A DNA stretch of 64,000 bases from Paragorgia papillata (taxonomy: Eukaryota > Cnidaria > Anthozoa > Scleralcyonacea > Coralliidae): assembly GCA_035771165.1 (NCBI GenBank), contig JAWNZC010000229.1, positions 692,501-756,500 on the forward strand. The letters run 5' to 3'. Shown in pieces: positions 47,301-56,869 of the stretch. A model generated the notes under the pieces. That model was not told where the DNA came from and searched no databases. It saw nothing but the letters and a program-made list of their open reading frames with translations. The position numbers and the translations under genes were made by a program. Within the stretch, counting starts at the first letter, position 1. Each line of letters begins with the position of its first letter.

Positions 47301-50300
47301 CCAATCAGCCAGCCCCAATCAGCTACCCCCAATCACCCTCCCACAATCAGCCACCCCCAATCACCCTTCCCCAATGAGCTACCCCCAATCATCCTCCCCC
47401 AATCAGCCACCCCCAATCACCCTCCCCCAATCAGCCACCCCCAATAATCACCCTATCCCAATCAGCTACCCACAATCACCACCCCCAATCAGCTACCCCC
47501 AATCAGCTACCCCCAATCACCCTCCCCCAATCAGCCACCCCCAATCACCCTACCCCAATCAGCTACCCCAATCAGCCACCGCCAATCACCCTCCCGCAAT
47601 CAGCTACCCCTAATCAACCACCCCCAATCACCCTTCCCAATCAGACACCCCCAATCAGCTACCCCCAATCACCCTCCCCCAATCAGCCACCCCCAATCAG
47701 CCACCCCCCCAATCACCCTACCCCAATCAGCTACCCCCAATCACCGTCCCACAATCAGCCACCCCCAATCACCCTTCCCCAATGAGCTACCCCCAATCAT
47801 CCTCCCCCAATCATCCTCCCCCAATCAGCCACCCCCAATAATCACCCTATCCCAATCAGCTACCCACAATCACCCTCCCACAATCAGCCACCCCCAATAA
47901 TCACCCTACCCCAATCAGCCACCCCCAATCACCCTCCCCCAATCAGCCACCCCCCATCACCCTCCCCCAATCACCCTCCCCCAATCAGCCAGCCCCAATC
48001 AGCTACCCCCAATCACCCTCCCCCAATCAGCCACACCCAATCACCCTCCCCCAATCAGTCACCCCCCATCACCCTACCCCAATCAGCTACCCCCAATCAG
48101 CCAGCCCCAATCAGCTACCCCCAATCACCCTCCCCCAATCAGCCACACCCAATCACCCTCCCCAATCAGCCACCCCCAATCAGCTACCCCTAATCAGCCA
48201 CATCCAATGAGCCACACCCAATCGCCACCCCACTCAACCACCCCCAAACAACCACCCCTAATAAGCCACCCCCGATCAACCACCCGCAATCGTTTAAGAA
48301 ATTTATTGGGAATCGTCTTTGGAGAAGATTGAATGAAATGTTAACTTGATTATAAACAGATGTAGCTTGCATTGCCACTTACTTGGTCATTAAAACAAAT
48401 ATTAAGAAAGCCTGAGATGTTTTTAACCCATCCCACACATTTGAATAACAACCTGGCCACCATTTCAGACAATACTTCTGGATCGTGGATCAGTGGTGAA
48501 CTGGTATTGTCGCAATTATTGAATGGCACAATTTTTAAATCTGGTTCAGCCGAGCGTAGTTTGATGGTAAACGCCTCCAAATGTTGAGCGTGTTCGCTGG
48601 AAAATTGAATTGAGCTCACTCCAGAGTTTCTCTGCAGTCGTTTGTGCTGTTGAATAGCAGAGCTCCGTGGTCCACGCTCATGTTGCACAGCTAGTTAGAA
48701 ATAAGAAAGTAATCAGTACAACTGTGACTGTAGCTAAAATATTTTCCCATTCAAGTACTGCACTATTTTTAAGGGCAAAGATCACTGATAAATATTGTTT
48801 CAAAAGCGACGGGATGTTGGTTAGTTAAGATCGAGTAATCCTTTTGTCGCGGTATGTATACATTACCGGTACTGATAACAAATTAATTAAATTGTTCATT
48901 TGAAAGAAGTCGCAATCGAATTTTAATTGAATCAGTCCAAACATTAAGATTGGTTCTTAAAATTAACTATATTACAGTTGTACAACTTACGACGCAAATA
49001 AATAAATAAGAAGCAAACAATGAAGATATTGGCAAGATTTTAGACAACGCGAAATTGATATAATTGATGTTTCAGTGATAACGTATGTAATATGCATATA
49101 CTGAGTGTTTGTGACATAGTAAAAATATTATACATGTACAGCCACAATATTGCAATTGATAGCCCTCATGCATTTCATTACCCGGCTGTGTGGATTTCTT
49201 TTTTCATTATAAATGAATTCATCAGTGAATTATGTGAATATATCTATATACTGTAAAGATCAAGCGCGGAGCACGACCAGTCAGTTTCCGTTGCATAATA
49301 ACCAAATTCGTAACTTTTAACTTATATAAATAATTATCAGATGATATTCTTGTTTTAAAAGATTTTCTTGATACTAAGCAGTTATAATCCGAAAACAGAG
49401 ACAGTGTTCCGAGCCCTTACAACCAACCTCGGCCAAAAGCCACAATAGTTTGTTATAATTTGAAAAAATTATAATTTCCAATAGATTGAAGGCGAACAGG
49501 AATCAATCAAAAGATCACATGCATGCACGAACTGTAATTTCACGAGTTTCAAAACTGCCCTTTTGGCCGTGATTAAATTATTCAATCAGATTTGAGTATA
49601 CGCGCAATTATTAAATATATCTACATCTATACTATAATGCCTATAATCATAATATGCGCGCAGCAACTGACACTTCGAAAATCTTTTGCTCAATGTACAG
49701 AACTAGCCTATTCGGCTGTTCATTCTTTACATATATATTTTGCATACACTTTACATATATATACTTTGGTAGACATTCACCGTTATCTATATTGTGAAAT
49801 TCTACAGTGCTCTCCCCGCGTTTGTTGTCTGCCGATAGATCATCATTAAGATCGCACCTGCGTTCGCCGCCTTAAGACCCCAAATTATCTTGATTTCTTG
49901 TTAAAAAATAAAAAGTATCCGATATGGTTATTTCCTTTCTGCTATCATTTGTATTGTCTATGGCAAAACAAATACAACTCACGTCTCACCTTCGCTCTTT
50001 ACTACTGTAAATATAGCAAATTTTATGCTCATTTAACATTCAAGATATCTAGTGACGTGGTGCATGATTGCCAATTTAAAATCTTATACAATTATGGCTC
50101 GACACAAAGCTCCGCCGTACATATCTCTTAAAATCAAATAGTCTGAAAAGAATAATCTCTTTTAGTTTTAGAGGAAGCATTGGCGACATTTTAAAAAAAT
50201 GATAAAGCGTTTCTCTAATAAAAGGCCTACGTTTATTCACAATCACGGTTGAGTTCGCTTTTTTAAAGATTTCAACATTCAGCTTACTGAAAGATATAGT

Positions 50301-51438
50301 ATATACCACCTACGCCTGATATATTTTTATACATCGCAACAGAGTATAACTGTCAACTGTACAATATTATATATATATATATATCAATCAATATCCTTTC
50401 ACCTTGATCAAGATAGTGGAGCGGTTTTTAGTCATACACCCGCGAAGCAGGTGCTGTCGCAAGTCACATATTAATAACAAAAGCACTCTTTAAAATATAA
50501 CAATTATATGTTCATAAAACAACTTTGGCATAAATATATTCAGTCAACATGCTAATTTTGCTGCATCTAAGTAATGTTTTTAACACTTCCTTATAAACAC
50601 ATTAGCACACTCTTAACTATATTACTGATGTAAATATAATGTGAGTATAATATATTAACAATATCAAATACCCGCAAAAAAATTAGTAAAAGATAGAAGA
50701 GCATATATCTTGAAGCAGCATCATACATAAACGTAGTTTTTATAATTTTTTTTTGAAATAGTGAATAGAAACGTGTGCATCAACCACACGGAAATCAATC
50801 AGTTTTCATTCCATCTTTTCATGGGATGCACCTGCTCCTGAGCGAAAAAGAGAAAAGTGATTTTCAATTACATATTTAATGAATCCTTATTGTTAAAAGA
50901 ATCGACGCATGTTGACTTGTATAGCCCGAAATCTAAACACAGTTACAAGAACATCGTAATTCCGCGTATACATCCCAGGGAAATGACAAACTAAAAAACA
51001 ATTTACAGTTGCTTGTTTTATATAAATCAAATTGTTGAAACGAAGTTAAAGGAGAACAACATAAGGCATATATCTACACGAGTTTCATTGTCAAGTTTGT
51101 CGTTATCGTTTTCCACTCGGACCTCACCGGAAAACTATATACGCCAAGGTATCGTTTTAGAAACATGGAAAGTGATTTTAAACATTCCCAAACAAACTTA
51201 CCGTCTTTATTCATATTAACTTGAAAACAACGCTTCAAGCGACAAGCACGACATTGGTTTCTGTGGACTTTATCAATGGCACAATTTCCTTTGCCGGCGA
51301 CAGCTCGGCACGTATATTCTCGTTTGCGGCGAATGCTTCTCTTAAAGAAGCCGCTGCAACCATCGCAGGCGTAAATACCATAATGCTTTCCTGTGGAGAA
51401 GTCGTTACACACTTTACAACGAATGTCTAAAGTTCGTC
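37733..51438 (-). CDS. NR2E: NR2E-type (tailless/PNR-like) nuclear receptor, four exons found
   Basis: Joining 51438-51202, 48690-48383, 45710-45476 and 37983-37733 gives one continuous frame with GT-AG introns of phases 1, 0 and 1. The DNA-binding domain has all eight zinc cysteines, the P box [14 protein letters not shown] and [13 protein letters not shown]. The [14 protein letters not shown] hinge across the first junction is the NR2E signature. The ligand-binding domain has the helix-3/4 block [14 protein letters not shown] and the terminal [14 protein letters not shown] block. Such receptors are nuclear transcription factors of neural and sensory cells in other animals. The second zinc finger has eight residues between its first two cysteines, longer than the usual five, as in other NR2E members. 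The N-terminal exon before 51438 was not found. Confidence 0.93.
38540..38780. mobile_element. hAT-like MITE in receptor intron 3, 8-bp target duplication
   Basis: CCAGGGTGCATTCCATGT and its complement are the ends. CGCCGCAC stands directly on both sides (38532-38539 and 38781-38788). An 8-bp duplication with CAGGG-type ends fits hAT. It sits within an older inverted-repeat element (about 38379-38997) whose ends carry CGATTTGTGTCGC-type arms. Confidence 0.7.
39148..39335. mobile_element. Hairpin MITE (AAGGCCTGGCCAAACGCTTT)
   Basis: AAGGCCTGGCCAAACGCTTT and its complement bound about 185 bp. The arms continue over TCAACATTTCATGCAACATC, and the interior repeats GTTCAACAT and ATTCAACA. The element is in intron 3 of the receptor. 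Confidence 0.7.
39545..41466. mobile_element. Nested foldback complex in receptor intron 3
   Basis: The outer arms are diverged (GCGTTTTCATCTGACGTCAC near 39549 against TGAGTGAAAACGG near 41450). The inner arms are long and close to identical: 39613-39850 against 41050-41362. They include (GGACGGC)n, ACAACCGGCG-type and CCAGGGAAAAGTACGGGAAT blocks in inverted order. Between them lie a hAT-family relative (39880-40075) and an (ATT)n array. No transposase is present. Confidence 0.6.
40818..41006 (+). repeat. (ATT)n microsatellite
   Basis: About 60 ATT units with a few ACT and GTT interruptions. The Tyr or Ile homopolymer frames are artefacts. Confidence 0.95.
41609..43431. mobile_element. MULE-like element, copy B, with 10-bp direct flanks
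   Basis: The GGCTATATGTAAAA end and its complement match copy A at 7154-7989. ATATCTCTGT stands on both sides (41599-41608 and 43432-43441), though the surrounding DNA itself repeats ATATCTCTG, which weakens this duplication. The arms exceed 350 bp, including a CTCTTATTAAATAAGAAACT block. Each arm holds a CTGAAGATGTTAC...GTAACGAAACG motif in opposite orientation. The unique centre has no transposase. Confidence 0.7.
43775..43878 (+). repeat. (ATT)n and poly-A tract
   Basis: Interrupted ATT units end in about 20 A. Confidence 0.85.
44193..44305 (+). repeat. (GTTT)n then (GTCT)n microsatellite
   Basis: About 20 GTTT units pass into about seven GTCT units. Confidence 0.95.
45170..45432 (-). 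pseudogene. LINE reverse-transcriptase-protein C-terminal remnant
   Basis: On the minus strand, [20 protein letters not shown] and IGCLG are followed, one frame over, by [18 protein letters not shown] and then [16 protein letters not shown]. This order, a [13 protein letters not shown] strand and then a helical tail, is the usual end of non-LTR retrotransposon ORF2 proteins in marine invertebrates. The frameshift and the missing polymerase core show a dead fragment. It stops about 45 bp beyond the donor of the receptor's third identified exon, inside the intron. Confidence 0.5.
45476..45710 (-). CDS. Receptor exon with ligand-binding-domain helices 4-8
   Basis: It starts in phase 0 after TTTATTTCAG with [18 protein letters not shown], the helix 4-5 signature, and later has [20 protein letters not shown], the helix 8 region. 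It ends CCA-A at the donor GTAAGTAA. The segment between helices 5 and 7 ([12 protein letters not shown] onward) is diverged from known members. Confidence 0.92.
46262..48290. repeat. 15-bp minisatellite, about 130 copies, in receptor intron
   Basis: Units alternate between CCCCCAATCAGCCAC and CCCCCAATCACCCTC, with TAC or TCC variants, over 2 kb. Because 15 is a multiple of three, plus-strand frames stay open (up to 394 codons of Pro-Gln-Ser-His-rich sequence); these have no start context and are very likely not genes. The receptor is transcribed from the other strand, so its pre-mRNA would carry runs of five G. Confidence 0.95.
48383..48690 (-). CDS. Receptor exon with hinge and start of the ligand-binding domain
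   Basis: It begins after AACTAG with two bases that complete the split Ala codon, then [17 protein letters not shown], the conserved C-terminal extension. The hinge is short. [18 protein letters not shown] is helix 3, and the exon ends exactly after the Gln of NDQ at a GTAAGT donor (phase 0). Confidence 0.92.
48691..51201 (-). other. Receptor intron between the DNA-binding exon and the hinge exon
   Basis: 2511 bp of AT-rich DNA with GT at 51201 and AG at 48691. Only an (AT)n patch near 50365-50385 was noted. No other gene was recognised on either strand. Confidence 0.75.
51202..51438 (-). CDS. Receptor exon with the DNA-binding domain
   Basis: The acceptor TTGGCAG at 51439-51445 is preceded by AACTAAC, a good branch site, 24-30 bases upstream. 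The exon codes TLDIRCKVC through VNMNKD and ends with one base of a split codon at the donor G|GTAAGT. The ATG at 51460 would give a frame straight into the domain without splicing (MLTFHLAG), but the acceptor and branch site favour an upstream exon. Tailless proteins have a short N-terminal exon just before an ILDIPCKVC-like start. Confidence 0.9.
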
Positions 51439-52148
51439 CTGCCAAGTGGAAAGTCAACATGTTAGTTTTGAAATCCCAAAGGCAATCAATTAACTTCTTA
51501 AAAATATTCAGCCTTCATGCAAATGCACTAACCTTTTGCTTTTTGCTCTTGTTTGTCCACCTCCATCAAGAAAAAAATTACAGCTGCACAGAACTAAATT
51601 TGTTTTCAGTCAGTGTTCTACAAGCATTTCGTTCCCTTCATATATATACACACACACACACACTAGGGCATGGTATTGAATAACGATAAAACTGTGATTA
51701 ATATTATGATTAACAGTTAAGCCTCGGTTTTCGATTGGTTGCTCGAAGTAGATAGGTGTCACAGCTATAATTGGTTAATTTCCTAATTATGTATATTTTT
51801 CTTTTCCAAATATGTGAATCTGTAAAATACAGTAAGTATTAAAGTTCTAATTTCACATTCAATGAAGAAAAAGACATACATCAATACATAAATTACTTAA
51901 ATGGGAAACAGTCATGCGTATACGATTTGTATTCACGCACACGTTGTGATTATTATAAAAGGAAAAAGGCCCGAACAAGCCAAGTATTATTAGCAAGACA
52001 TTGTCAACGAGTAAATAAAATTATACAAAGCATTTACCACTGAGTAATTCGTTTAATATGAGCTTACTGAAAGTGGCAAAAACCGTATCATGTCAATATT
52101 GATGCTGGATGACAAACGCTTCACAGCACACACTTTTAGTTGTTAAAA

Positions 52149-52295
52149 ATGAAGATGGTTTACAATATTTTTACAATACTACATTTCCTACCGTGTATTA
52201 TTACTGGATACAATTATCCACATCAAAGTCCTTGTTGGTTATCAAATGCCTTCTGCTGTAGTTCTTCGAAAGCTTTTACAGCCAACAAGTTTTAA
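52149..52295 (+). CDS. Small ORF with hydrophobic start (48 codons), hypothetical
   Basis: The peptide begins MKMVYNIFTILHFLPCIITG, like a signal peptide, followed by a Cys- and Ser-containing tail (CWLSNAFCCSSS) and TAA. It overlaps a longer open frame (52246-52503) in another phase. I recognise no family. It lies upstream of the receptor on the opposite strand. It may be chance. Confidence 0.2.
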   Translation: MKMVYNIFTILHFLPCIITGYNYPHQSPCWLSNAFCCSSSKAFTANKF

Positions 52296-52503
52296 CAAAA
52301 TGTTAACGCATGACAAGCGATTTTACCGTCATTGCCGACCGAACGTAACTGAAAACGAGTTACTAAAGACAACTGATCAGAACCGAAAACCGCTTGCCAA
52401 TGAAAAGGCTCATACAATAATTTCCACTAGTGATAAAAATCGTATAACTAATCAGAAAATGGATTCGATAGTTTCTCACAATGAAGAAATATCGTATGAC
52501 TGA
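52246..52503 (+). CDS. ORF of 85 codons, hypothetical
   Basis: MPSAVVLRKLLQPTSFNK, then a basic, hydrophilic sequence (KRFYRHCRPNVTENELL) ending HNEEISYD and TGA. No stop in this frame back to 52153. It has no cysteine pattern, membrane segment or domain I recognise. Composition is less AT-biased than its flanks. It could be an exon or chance. Confidence 0.2.
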   Translation: MPSAVVLRKLLQPTSFNKMLTHDKRFYRHCRPNVTENELLKTTDQNRKPLANEKAHTIISTSDKNRITNQKMDSIVSHNEEISYD

Positions 52504-52861
52504 GGGAAGAACAAGAACAGCGCGAAATTATTCATCAAGGCCACCACCGTTTTAGAGGTCAGTCAAGCTCGAGGAAAGCAGCACTCTCTTTATAAGTTTA
52601 TCGGCGCTCAGTTAACAGCATGTTACTGGTCATATTCCAGTATTCAAGTAGAACTCGTCGACAACAAGACAACAATTGACAGTGCCCTTGTACCTGCATG
52701 GATGCTGTTTAAGAATGATGTCATTTCCCGAGTTTTGCCGTTGAATTATTTACACTTAATTTGTTGTTTAATTAAGGGCATCTTAGCTAGTAGTACACCA
52801 ATATATCGTCCGTTGACAAAGTAACGTCTTGAGACAAAGCTTTGGATCCACATCCCAGTGT

Positions 52862-54546
52862 CACAGCGGATAGTGTCCCCCCCGGACACTTGCGGATAGT
52901 GTCCCCCCGCGGATACTGTCCCCCCGGACACTAGCGGATAGTGTCCCCTTAATTAGATTCCCGCGGATAGTGTCCCCCACATGTAAGCTAGTGAAAGACA
53001 AAAGATCAGATTTGCGAGAAACTCTTTTTTATTTCTTTATTAATTGACAATTACAAATTCAACAAAGACATTAGGGCTGTTTATCGCCAAAAAACACGGC
53101 TTAACCCCTCGACTACCAGGGGTATTCCCTTGACTAGTAAAATCGTCTGGCGTTAACCAGAGTAAAATACTAAAGGTGCGCCTACATGCGTGCTTGGGAG
53201 TCAAAGAGTTAAATATAAAGTTGCGAAGGGTCAAGATTTTTTGCTGCCGAGATTTTAAGAGCAACGAAATAAACGTTTCGAGCAGAGCCTTTCGTCAGGG
53301 TAATATAAACGTCTAAAAAGCCGATAATTGCTGCCGCAGCGAGCGAGCCTGAAGCGAGCGAGCAAGGCAGCAAACCTAAATAATGTAGTGGGGCTTTTTT
53401 CAAATCTTTCATTGGCGCATTGCATTGTGGTCTAATTGTTATAGACCCAAAATGCAGTGCGAAAACAACTAACCAGAATACAACGCGCGAAGTACATGCT
53501 TTCTTTTCGTTTGTACTGTCGAGCGAACAGGTTTTCAGGTATGTATGCAGTATGCTAATTGTGAATTTCATGTAAAATTAGACAAATGTCTTTAGTCATC
53601 TGCAAGATTAAACAAATGTCATTAGTCAATTGCAATTTTGTTTCATTACAACAGACATTTGAACTGTCAAATGGCCAATACTGAGGAGCGGGTGCGTATG
53701 CATCTTTTCAATTAATATATAGCCTCTCTCAAAGACCTTTAGCCCAAACGCTACCAAGATATCCTAAAGACAAGCCGTGAAGTTTAGTCTACATAGTTCT
53801 CAATGAGTCAGTTAGTCATTAATTAAACAATTGTTTAATCTGAATCTGATGTGCGAAGACGTGTATGTTTATTTTAAGAAGAAATTTTAGCTTTACATTC
53901 ATATTCAACATTTTACAGTTGCATTCTATTGCTTTAAAAAATACACAATAAAAATATAGTTTTTACTTCTTGAATTTATCTTTCTTGTGTTTAAAATGCA
54001 TACAGAAAGTCAGAAACACGCAACCACCAAGCCTTCTCCTCCCACATGTCAGAAAACCCACAACTCTGCCACATTACCAAAGGCAGCATTCACATACCAT
54101 TTAGGTAACCTAGTTATATGGCTCCACTGGAAACATGAGTAGTTCGTTACAAGTCTAAAAAGCCGATAATTATATGGCTCCACTGGAAACATGAGTAGTT
54201 CGTTACAAGTCTAAAAAGCCGATAATTATATGGCTCCACTGGAAACATGAGTAGTTCGTTACAAGTCTAAAAAGCCGATAATTATATGGCTCCACTGGAA
54301 ACATGAGTAGTTCGTTACAAGTTTAAAAAGCCGATAATTATATGGCTCCACTGGAAACATGAGTAGTTCGTTACAAGTCTAAAAATCTTGGCAGTTCACC
54401 ACCTTTTCGTTTATATGAATTTTTCAACAAACCACCATTTTACAATTCAATATTATGAATATTGATTTTAACTTCCCTTGTGGCTTAGGGGATACTGTCC
54501 GTCCGGGGGGGGCAGTTTCAGCGGGGGACACTATCCGTTGGGACAC
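52862..54546. mobile_element. Possible element bounded by GGATAGTGTCCCC blocks
   Basis: Five copies of GCGGATA(G/C)TGTCCCCC stand at 52865-52980, and inverted forms (GGGGACACTATCCG, GGGGATACTGTCCG) at 54488-54537. Between them are a hammerhead-like motif (about 53255-53300, minus), and a 56-bp tandem array. No transposase frame or target duplication was found. Confidence 0.4.
54121..54400 (+). repeat. 56-bp tandem repeat, five copies
   Basis: GCTCCACTGGAAACATGAGT starts at 54121, 54177, 54233, 54289 and 54345. The unit end GTCTAAAAAGCCGATAATT also occurs at 53312-53330 outside the array, which may be its source. Confidence 0.9.
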
Positions 54547-54664
54547 CTGCACGGTTTATTTTTGCATTTTTGGACAATGACAGGATCCCCCTCGTCGTTG
54601 ATGTAGCGCTTTCCTTGCGACAATAGCTTCTAATAATAATTCTATTTTAGATAGTCAATTAACC

Positions 54665-54725
54665 TTACTATATTTCGATTGTTGTTTCAACACTGCCTAC
54701 GCAGCACACTACTTTTATTTCACAT
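54665..54725 (-). repeat. Dispersed repeat A (copy 4)
   Basis: The reverse complement of CACTGCCTACGCAGCACACT, followed by GTTGTTTC and ATATTTCGAT, matches copies 1-3. Confidence 0.6.
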
Positions 54726-55114
54726 TTTAGATAGACCAGTGTACGTAACGCAAAATGTTTCTTAATACTGCATGGTAAATGTAAAATTAATGAATTAATC
54801 TCAAAGACGGGGTGTGCGCGGGAGTAATATACTGTATCACACAATGGCAAATAGATTTCTGTCATTTGCCTGACCCACGATTCAGATGAATACAAGTCTG
54901 ACTAAGTACAAATTGGTTATCAGTTTTTATTATATAAAATAGAGTGTTTTATTGATGTTTCCACCACTAATAAAAACGATAATCTCACATGCGATTATTT
55001 ATGATAATCTCACGTGTCGATTATCGTGCGGAAACGCATTAGAGTTTACTGCTCTATTTTTGCGGGGGAAACTTTTTTTTTTTTTTTTATATAATAAACA
55101 GAACAATACATGAA

Positions 55115-55215
55115 TGCTTGGAAATATGAAATTTATTTATCGTGTTGACCAAGATATCTCACTCGTTCGCTTTGCTCACTCGTGAGATAGTAAACACTCG
55201 AAATAAATTTCATAT
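55115..55215. repeat. Palindromic hairpin repeat, second copy
   Basis: Same family as 32125-32225: GATATCTCACTCGTTCGC and GCTCACTCGTGAGATA arms, with the loop orientation inverted relative to the first copy. Confidence 0.65.
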
Positions 55216-55224
55216 TAACAATTG

Positions 55225-55400
55225 TCAGTTGTTTGCTGTACAAGCTGTGTTAGTTATAGTAATACTCAGAAAAACTCTGTTCTGAATGCTAGCCAGACGC
55301 TCTAACCATTGGACCACTAGAACTCAGACAGCAGAGCAAGGTTATTTAAGGTAATTATACCTTAGACTGTGCCCAGTCCTTCAGGAACGAGTCTTAACCG
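55225..55400 (-). mobile_element. tRNA-derived SINE, copy 2, missing the T arm
   Basis: The tail TTTGCTGTACAAGC and hairpin ACTCAGAAAAACTCTG lead directly into the anticodon and D arms (minus strand: CAATGGTTAGAGCGTCTGG, then CTAGCAT as loop, anticodon AGC, Ala). The B-box half is deleted. Confidence 0.6.
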
Positions 55401-55504
55401 CTCGGTTACAAGTACTTGTTAGTCCACAAGTCGCGTTGTAACAGTAAGTTTCCGTTTAACATCGTTAGTTAGTTTCAGAAATTGCAGCTTGATGTTAGTA
55501 ATAA

Positions 55505-55605
55505 TTGTCAGTTGTTTGCTGTACAAGCTGTGTTAGTTAGCTAGTAATACTCAGAAAAACTCTGAGTTCTATAAAGCGGGAGTCGAACCCGCAACAGAGT
55601 TTAAA
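55505..55605 (-). mobile_element. tRNA-derived SINE, copy 3, missing the D arm
   Basis: It has the same tail as copy 2 but keeps the B-box half (GCGGGTTCGACTCCCGC on the minus strand) and loses the rest, passing at once into a short tandem array. Confidence 0.6.
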
Positions 55606-55680
55606 GCGTTCCAGTCTAAAGCGTTCCAGTCTAAAGCGCTCCAGTCTAAAGCGCGCCAGTCTAAAGCGCTCCAGTCTTAG
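55606..55680 (+). repeat. Short tandem TCTAAAGCGYKCCAG repeat
   Basis: Five units of about 15 bases with one or two differences. Confidence 0.8.
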
Positions 55681-56635
55681 TTCCAAGATTAGAGACGAAG
55701 GTACCGATAACGATGTGAGAAGTAACGGGCCAGGTGTGTTTCTTCAAAGAACGAGGTGCATGGGACTGGGAGCGTAGAGAATTAGGCACGGCACAAATGA
55801 AGGCCCAGAAGGACCAATATGAAGAATTACACCCTTGCGAAAGAGGTCATGCACTCTTGGAAGATTTGATATGAATATGGAGGACACTACTGTAGCAGAT
55901 TCGATGGATATGTCGTAGCCTGAGGGGAATATGTTGAATCACTTCAATGCACAAAGGAGAAATAAACCGAGATGGACAATGGCGCAAGGCGAAAAACGGA
56001 AAGAGCATAATGCACAATTCGTTGGTTGGGGAAGGAGGTACATCTACAGTTGATCACAAAACTGAAGAAAAAAGCGCTGACCCACGCTGTAAACCCGATG
56101 GAATCGAAAGCGAGATCAAGCCTCGGCGGCATTGAGGCGACCTGAGATACAGCAGCGAGACAAGAACAAAATCAACCAATTTAATGAACATCGAATACAA
56201 CAAGTGGTAGTGCCAAAAAACTGGGCCACGGACTGTGCTAAAGTTTGCAGACAACCACACAACGGCTCCATAAACTACGCCAAACAAACTCATAAGATAG
56301 CTGCATACACTAGCTGCTGCGCATAAGAGTTACAATGGTAGGCATATAATTACAAGCGACACTTACGTTTGATGTCACTAACGGAGATCTCAGGAGAGGG
56401 TCAGGATATAGTAATACGGCGGTAATCAGCCCCCACCGACATTGGTCCGACAAGGTTTTCGAGAAGTCGCACAAGTTCCGTTGTTCCATGAACGACAGAT
56501 CAGTAAAGACTGTAAAGTTCGATTCGACGACAACGATGAACTAATGGAGGTAGAAAGTGGAGGAAAGAAGCTTCAAGATCCAGTAGCAGTGTGGAAGTTA
56601 TATAATTCTACGTTCATGTGAGACCAGTCGACTAG
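55681..56635. other. Mixed-composition stretch, unrecognised
   Basis: Purine-rich, less AT-biased sequence with only short frames broken by stops (for example 55947-56135 and 56132-56326 on the plus strand). It looks like decayed coding or retroelement sequence, but I do not recognise a domain. Confidence 0.3.
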
Positions 56636-56842
56636 GCCCCGAGCTGCTGCATGCGTCACGCCAAAAAGCTTCGTCATAACTGTGCCACGAAGAGCCACCA
56701 AACCGGGACTAGGTATCAAGGAGCTGGTAAAGCAGCAGATCGCGAGAACGCTATGGAAGATATGTCAACAATACTATGGAGTAAATGCCAAATGCTTGAA
56801 TTTATTGGATGACGTTGAGAGGTTAGTAGCATTTGTGGATTG
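56636..56842 (+). pseudogene. Coding-like trace of about 66 codons, family unknown
   Basis: From a possible acceptor (CGACTAG) at 56635, the plus frame beginning 56640 reads RAAACVTPKSFVITVPRR, then KELVKQQIARTLWKICQQYY and DDVERLVAFVD to a stop. The helical, well-balanced composition looks like protein, unlike neighbouring frames. No start codon and no recognised domain. It may be the last exon of a lost gene or part of a dead transposon. Confidence 0.25.
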
Positions 56843-56869
56843 ATGGCGAAATAACAACAGTAATGAGTA

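Noticed and set aside
46263..47613. Open frames of 394 and 79 codons, Pro/Gln/Ser/His-rich
   Set aside because: They run entirely within the 15-bp minisatellite, whose length keeps frames open, and lie antisense in a receptor intron.
51221..51430. Plus-strand frame of 69 codons
   Set aside because: Shadow of the DNA-binding-domain exon.
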